64,000 nt of DNA from Streptomyces rubrogriseus (GTDB lineage: Bacteria; Actinomycetota; Actinomycetes; Streptomycetales; Streptomycetaceae), in NCBI RefSeq assembly GCF_027947575.1, contig NZ_CP116256.1, positions 3,782,001 through 3,846,000 on the forward strand, written 5' to 3'. The notes beneath the pieces were generated by a model. That model had not been told where the DNA came from and made no database searches. It saw only the letters and a list, made by a program, of their open reading frames with translations. Position 1 is the stretch's first letter; the number at the start of each line of letters is the position of its first letter. The position numbers and the translations under genes are program-made. Of this stretch, positions 59,701 through 64,000 are shown piece after piece.

Positions 59701-60648
59701 TCAGGGGCGGGCGGTCAGGTAGCCGCCCATCGAGGTGAAGTACTCCGTCGCGGCCAACTCCCGCCCGTCCTCGGTCCGTACGCGTGTGACGGCGAGGCCG
59801 TGGTTGCGGCCCCGGCGCGCGTCGGCCCCGGCGACGATCACCACGCCCTCGCCCTCGCGGTAGAAGATCCGGCCGGGCGTGCCGCCGTAACGGCCCTCCG
59901 AGACCACGGCGGCGAGGATCTCCAGCCGCCTGCCCCGGTGGAAGGTGAAGGCGCTGGGGTACGGCTCGGACTGGGCCCGGACGAGTCGCTCCAGGTCCTC
60001 GGCAGGCCAGTTCCAGTCGATGCGGATGTCCTCGGCGGACCGCTTGTGGAAGAAGCTCGCCCGGGACCGGTCCTGCTTGGTGAACTCCGTCCGGCCCGAC
60101 GCGATGAGCCCGAGGGCGCCGACGGTGACCGGGGCGATGAGGTCCACGGTCTTGTGGAACAGGTCCGTGGCGGTGTCCGCCGGGCCCACCGGCACGGCCT
60201 CCTGGCGGACGATGTCACCGGCGTCCAGCTCGTCGTTCATCATGTGCGCGGTGACGCCCACCTCGGTCTCGTCGTTGATCAGCGCCCAGATCAGCGGGGA
60301 GAACCCGGCGTACTTCGGCAGCAGCGAGTCGTGCACGTTGAGCGTGCCGTGGCGCGGGAGGCCGAAGATGCGCGGGGGGATCCAGGTCCGCCAGTTGTTG
60401 GCGACGATGATGTCCGGATCGGCGTCCTTGAGGCGCTCGAACAGCTCGTCGTCGTCCGGGCGGTTGCGGATCAGCACCGGGACGCCGTGCTCCTCGGCGA
60501 GGTCCGCGACGGAGTCGCTCCAGATCTTCTCGTACGCGTGCTCGCTCTTGGGATGCGTGACCACGAGGACCACGTCGTGTTCGGAGTCCAGCAGGGCTCG
60601 CAGGGTGCGGTGGCCCCAGGTCTGGTAGCCGAACATGACGACCCGCAT
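59701..60648 (-). CDS. cchA: Formyltransferase for hydroxyornithine (coelichelin CchA-like)
   Basis: GGAGG 6 nt upstream sets the start at 60648 (315 aa). The N-terminal formyltransferase domain has the NVHDSLLPKYAG motif, with catalytic Asn/His and the later Asp (DELDAGDIV), and a C-terminal OB-like domain. It transfers formyl from 10-formyl-THF to delta-N-hydroxyornithine for hydroxamate siderophores. It is divergent from the ornithine hydroxylase and shares an iron-box region with it, as in the coelichelin cluster. Confidence 0.85.
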   Translation of the reverse strand: MRVVMFGYQTWGHRTLRALLDSEHDVVLVVTHPKSEHAYEKIWSDSVADLAEEHGVPVLIRNRPDDDELFERLKDADPDIIVANNWRTWIPPRIFGLPRHGTLNVHDSLLPKYAGFSPLIWALINDETEVGVTAHMMNDELDAGDIVRQEAVPVGPADTATDLFHKTVDLIAPVTVGALGLIASGRTEFTKQDRSRASFFHKRSAEDIRIDWNWPAEDLERLVRAQSEPYPSAFTFHRGRRLEILAAVVSEGRYGGTPGRIFYREGEGVVIVAGADARRGRNHGLAVTRVRTEDGRELAATEYFTSMGGYLTARP

Positions 60649-60684
60649 GGGGTTCCTCCTCAAGGCAGGGACTGACCCGGGCAG

Positions 60685-60703
60685 TTAAGCAAGGCTTACC
60701 TTA
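60685..60703. promoter_or_regulatory. Iron box (DmdR/IdeR) of the formyltransferase gene
   Basis: TTAAGCAAGGCTTACCTTA resembles the Streptomyces/Corynebacterium iron box TTAGGTTAGGCTAACCTAA, 37 nt upstream of the leftward start. Confidence 0.75.
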
Positions 60704-60779
60704 GTGCGCAACACCGCCTCGAGGGTCCCGAGTTGGCTCGAATCGACCTCTGGTGCGCCCTGTCGACAGCCGTATCTCA

Positions 60780-60798
60780 TTAGCTTAGGCTCACCTAA
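60780..60798. promoter_or_regulatory. Iron box (DmdR/IdeR) of the siderophore operon
   Basis: TTAGCTTAGGCTCACCTAA is a near-consensus iron box, 26 nt upstream of the ornithine monooxygenase start. Fe2+-DmdR1 would repress here. Confidence 0.85.
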
Positions 60799-60823
60799 GT
60801 TTCCGGCGCACGATGGGAGTGAC

Positions 60824-62179
60824 ATGTCACAGGTTCTTCCTGCTGACTCAACGCTGGTCCACGACCTCATTGGTATCGGCTTCGGACCGTCCAATGTCGC
60901 CATGGCGATCGCGATCCGCGAACACAACGCACAGGCCGGCGGGCAGGAGGAGCTCGACGCCCGCTTCTTCGAGCAGCAGCCGCGCTTCGGCTGGCACCGC
61001 GGCATGCTGATCGACGACGCGACCATGCAGGTGTCCTTCCTCAAGGACCTGGTGACCCTGCGCAATCCGGCCAGTGAGTACAGCTTCCTCTGCTACCTGC
61101 AGAGCAGGGGGCGGCTGATCGACTTCATCAACCACAAGAACCTGTTCCCGCTCCGGGTCGAGTTCCACGACTACTTCGAGTGGGCGGCGGCCAAGGTCGA
61201 CGACATGGTCTCCTACGGCCACGAGGTCGTCGGCGTCGCGCCCGTCGTGCGGGACGGCGTGGTGGACCACCTGGAGGTGACGGTGCGTTCGGGGGAGGGG
61301 CTCGAGGTCCACCGGGCGCGCAACCTCGTCGTCGGCACCGGGCTGCGCCCCCTGGTACCGGAGGGCGTGGAGCGCGGTGACCGCGTCTGGCACAACTCCG
61401 AACTGCTGGCCAGGGTCGACGCGTTGGAGGGCACCTCGCCCTCCCGGTTCGTCGTCGTCGGCGCCGGGCAGAGCGCCGCCGAGAACGTCGCCTACCTGCA
61501 CCGCCGCTTCCCCTCGGCGGAGATCTGCGCGGTCTTCGCCCGCTACGGCTACAGCCCCGCCGACGACAGCGCGTTCGCCAACCGGATCTTCGACCCGGCG
61601 GCGGTCGACGACTACTTCACCGCGCCCGACGGCGTCAAACAGCGGCTGATGGACTACCACGGCAACACCAACTACTCCGTGGTGGACATCGACCTGATCG
61701 ACGACCTGTACCGGCAGATGTACCGGGAGAAGGTCCTCGGCACCGAGCGGCTGCGCTTCCTCAACGTGTCCCGGCTCTCCGACGTCAAGGAGACGCCGGA
61801 CCGGGCGCGCGCCACCGTGACGTCGCTGGTCACCGGCGAGGAGAGCCACCTGGACGCCGACGTCGTGGTCCTCGCCACCGGCTACGGACCCGCCGACCCC
61901 CTCGGCCTGCTCGGCGAGGTCGCGGACCGCTGCCTGCGCGACGACGAGGGCCGGGTGCGCGTCGAGCGCGACTACCGCGTCGCCACCGACCCCGCCCTGC
62001 GCTGCGGCATCTACCTTCAGGGCGGCACGGAGCACACGCACGGCATCACCTCGTCGCTGCTCTCCAACACCGCCGTCCGGGTCGGCGAGATCCTCGAGTC
62101 GCTCCTCGACCGGGGCCTCAAGTCCGCTTCCGACGAGGCCCGCACGGTCGCCGACGGGACCGGCACCGGCGCGCGTTAA
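60824..62179 (+). CDS. cchB: L-ornithine N5-monooxygenase (coelichelin CchB-like)
   Basis: The 451-aa flavoenzyme has the FAD motif GIGFGPSN (17-24), an NADPH segment VVGAGQSAAE and a C-terminal LATGYGP. It hydroxylates ornithine's side-chain amine, the first step of hydroxamate siderophore synthesis. GGGAG precedes the ATG. Its stop overlaps the next start (TAATG). Confidence 0.92.
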   Translation: MSQVLPADSTLVHDLIGIGFGPSNVAMAIAIREHNAQAGGQEELDARFFEQQPRFGWHRGMLIDDATMQVSFLKDLVTLRNPASEYSFLCYLQSRGRLIDFINHKNLFPLRVEFHDYFEWAAAKVDDMVSYGHEVVGVAPVVRDGVVDHLEVTVRSGEGLEVHRARNLVVGTGLRPLVPEGVERGDRVWHNSELLARVDALEGTSPSRFVVVGAGQSAAENVAYLHRRFPSAEICAVFARYGYSPADDSAFANRIFDPAAVDDYFTAPDGVKQRLMDYHGNTNYSVVDIDLIDDLYRQMYREKVLGTERLRFLNVSRLSDVKETPDRARATVTSLVTGEESHLDADVVVLATGYGPADPLGLLGEVADRCLRDDEGRVRVERDYRVATDPALRCGIYLQGGTEHTHGITSSLLSNTAVRVGEILESLLDRGLKSASDEARTVADGTGTGAR

Positions 62180-63255
62180 TGTACGGCGCTATGACCACGA
62201 CCGAGGTGGAGCGTCCCGCGCCCACTCCCCGAGGCCCAACAGAGGCGCGTCGGCGCCGGGTTGCCGGTCTGGGACTGCTCGCGGCGCTCCTCCTCGTCGC
62301 CGCGGCGGCCTCACTGGCCGTCGGCGCGCGTGCGCTCAGCCCCGCCGAGGTCTGGCACGGACTGTTCGCGGCGCCCGAGTCCGACCAGCGGCTCACCGAG
62401 ATCAGGCTCATCGTGCAGACCGTGCGGGTGCCCCGCACGGTCCTCGCCGTGGTGGCGGGCATCGCGCTCGGCGTCGGAGGGGCGCTGATCCAGGGGTACA
62501 CCCGCAACCCCATCGCCGACACGGGGCTGCTGGGGGTCAACTCCGGTGCCTCGTTCGCCGTGGTGTCGGGGATCGCCGCCTTCGGGTTCAGCAGCCCGTT
62601 CCAGTACGTCTGGTTCGGCTTCGCGGGCGCGGCGGTCGCCGGTGCCGTCGTGTTCGGGCTGTCGAGCATCGGCCGGGGAGCGGGCAACCCGCTGACGCTC
62701 GCGCTGGCCGGGCAGGGGGTCACGGTGTTCCTGGCGGCCATGACCACGGCGGTCGCGTTGACGGACAAGGCCTCGCTGAACGCCCTGCGGTTCTGGAACG
62801 CGGGCTCGCTGACCGGGGTCGGCTTCGACGTCATCTGGCCCGTGTCGGCCTTCATCGCCGCCGGGCTGCTGCTGGCGCTGACCACACTGCCCTCGGTCAA
62901 CCTGCTCAACCTGGGCGACGACGTGGCACGGGGACTCGGGGTGAACACCGCGCTGACCCGCACCGTCGGCATCGTCGCCATCACCCTGCTGGCCGGGGCG
63001 GCGACGGCGGCCTGCGGCCCCATCGCCTTCCTCGGGCTCATGGTGGCCCACGTGGCCCGCTACCTGACCGGCCCGGACTACCGCTGGCTGGTCCCGTACG
63101 CCGGTCTGCTCGGGGCCGTGGTGCTGCTGGTCTGCGACATCGTGGGGCGCCTGGTCGTACGGCCGGGGGAACTGGACGCCGGGGTCGTCGTCTCGCTCCT
63201 CGGCGCACCGTTCTTCGCCGTCCTGGTGTGGCGCGGGAAGTTCAAGAGCGCGTGA
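62179..63255 (+). CDS. cchC: FecCD-family ferric-siderophore permease (CchC-like)
   Basis: The 358-aa protein has about nine to ten helices with the BtuC/FecCD signatures RVPRTVLAVVAGIALGVGG, NPIADTGLLGVNSGAS and GLMVAHVARYLTG. It forms half of the ferric-siderophore importer. An ATG at 62191 is a possible alternative start. It overlaps the next gene as GTGA. Confidence 0.9.
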   Translation: MYGAMTTTEVERPAPTPRGPTEARRRRVAGLGLLAALLLVAAAASLAVGARALSPAEVWHGLFAAPESDQRLTEIRLIVQTVRVPRTVLAVVAGIALGVGGALIQGYTRNPIADTGLLGVNSGASFAVVSGIAAFGFSSPFQYVWFGFAGAAVAGAVVFGLSSIGRGAGNPLTLALAGQGVTVFLAAMTTAVALTDKASLNALRFWNAGSLTGVGFDVIWPVSAFIAAGLLLALTTLPSVNLLNLGDDVARGLGVNTALTRTVGIVAITLLAGAATAACGPIAFLGLMVAHVARYLTGPDYRWLVPYAGLLGAVVLLVCDIVGRLVVRPGELDAGVVVSLLGAPFFAVLVWRGKFKSA

Positions 63256-64000
63256 ACGGCACGGACATGAGGGCGGACGGGACGGATGCGGCGGTGGACG
63301 TGAAGGCGGACGTGCGGACTTCGGTGGCGCCCGGCGTGCGGTTCGGCGGCCTGTCGTTCGTGTGGCGGCCCTGGATCGCGGGCGTCACCCTGCTTCTGGC
63401 GGTGGCGGGCTTCCTGGTGTTCTGCCTGTCCATCGGAGTCGGCGACTTCCCCATCGGCCTGCCCAGGGTCCTCGCCACCGTCCTCGGCCGGGGCGAGCAG
63501 GTCGACGAGTTCGTGATCATGGACCTGCGGATGCCCCGGGCCCTCGCCGGGCTCGTGGTGGGCGTCGCGCTCGGGGTGTCCGGCGCCCTCACCCAGTCGA
63601 TCGCCCGCAATCCGCTGGCCAGCCCGGACGTCCTCGGCATCACCAGCGGCGCCGGCGCGGTCGCGGTGTTCCTGGTGACGGTGTCCGGCGGTGCCGCCAC
63701 GGCCGTGGCCGACTCCGTGGGCCTGTCGGCGGCGGCGCTCGCGGGCGGTCTCGGCACGGGGCTGCTGGTGTACTTCATGGCGTGGCGCCGCGGGATCGAC
63801 GGCTTCCGGCTCATCCTCATCGGCATCTCGGTGAACGCCGTGATGCAGGCGATCACGACATGGCTGCTGGTCACCGCCGACATCAGGGACGTGGCCCGGG
63901 CCCAGGCGTGGCTGGTGGGCTCGCTGGACAACCGGTCGTGGGGCGAGGTCCACGTAGCGCTGTGGTGCACGCTCGTCCTGCTGGTCGTCGTGACCACGGT
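63252..64000 (+). CDS. cchD: FecCD-family ferric-siderophore permease (CchD-like), 3' end cut by window edge
   Basis: A GTG at 63252 overlaps the cchC stop. The frame is open to the window edge (249 codons visible). After a 45-residue polar leader come the FecCD segments DLRMPRALAGLVVGVALGVSGAL, NPLASPDVLGITSGAGA and ISVNAVMQAITTWLL. It is the second permease half of the importer. The ATPase, binding protein and synthetase genes would lie to the right. Confidence 0.88.
   Translation, partial: MNGTDMRADGTDAAVDVKADVRTSVAPGVRFGGLSFVWRPWIAGVTLLLAVAGFLVFCLSIGVGDFPIGLPRVLATVLGRGEQVDEFVIMDLRMPRALAGLVVGVALGVSGALTQSIARNPLASPDVLGITSGAGAVAVFLVTVSGGAATAVADSVGLSAAALAGGLGTGLLVYFMAWRRGIDGFRLILIGISVNAVMQAITTWLLVTADIRDVARAQAWLVGSLDNRSWGEVHVALWCTLVLLVVVTT

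Overview
The window looks like one stretch of a Streptomyces chromosome (inferred from the very high G+C, third-position G/C bias, frequent GTG starts, SD-led ATGA/GTGA-coupled operons, and gene content: coelichelin-type siderophore genes, MsiK-style sugar importers lacking their own ATPase, an SC7.0-type cold-shock gene, and Nar plus DevRS/OsdRK-like genes). No phage, IS, CRISPR, tRNA or rRNA was found. Accessory catabolic and stress functions dominate, which suggests a chromosome-arm location.

Layout. (1) 1-2372: a SpoIIE-type phosphatase cut by the window edge. (2) 2641-17644: a carbohydrate island. A leftward operon encodes a secreted GH114 endo-alpha-1,4-polygalactosaminidase-like enzyme, a sugar ABC importer and a GH4 glycosidase. 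A second leftward operon encodes another importer, a GH20 hexosaminidase and a CBM3-GH16 enzyme, with a divergent GntR/UTRA regulator and a Tat-exported GH109 alpha-N-acetylgalactosaminidase-like protein beyond it. Together these fit extracellular cutting, uptake and intracellular trimming of an amino-sugar polymer such as fungal galactosaminogalactan or bacterial Pel. (3) 17675-25405: an L,D-transpeptidase lipoprotein, a cold-shock protein with a structured leader, an alpha/beta hydrolase, a PF04672-type methyltransferase, an SMP-30 lactonase divergent from an Lrp regulator, and two SDR dehydrogenases with two TetR regulators.

(4) 25424-40617: an anaerobic nitrate/NO/hypoxia island: narGHJI, an Acg-type nitroreductase, narK, a flavohemoglobin, a PNPOx-fold protein, a DevR/DosR-like response regulator with its GAF-GAF kinase, and a stand-alone cyclic-nucleotide-binding domain. 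Copies of a palindrome fitting GGGnCnWWnGnCCC (DosR-box-like) lie in front of at least five of its transcription units, so the island is probably one regulon of its own two-component system.

(5) 40618-50879: a beta-propeller lipoprotein with an ankyrin protein, a mycothiol-dependent isomerase-like protein, an AI-2E family permease, a TetR with an operator repeated in front of a nearby SDR, a 5'-truncated SDR, glycerol kinase, a TetR/SDR divergent pair and NAD synthetase. (6) 51018-59615: a four-domain secreted propeller protein, a DEAD-box helicase behind a large leader hairpin, an esterase with two operators in its promoter, a small membrane protein, a secreted CocE/X-Pro peptidase and a DUF5302-like protein. 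(7) 59701-64000: the start of a hydroxamate siderophore cluster (cchA/cchB/cchC/cchD order) with two iron boxes, running off the right edge.

Functions are from reading translated sequence by eye. No database search was possible, so substrate assignments and all regulator-operator pairings are inferences.
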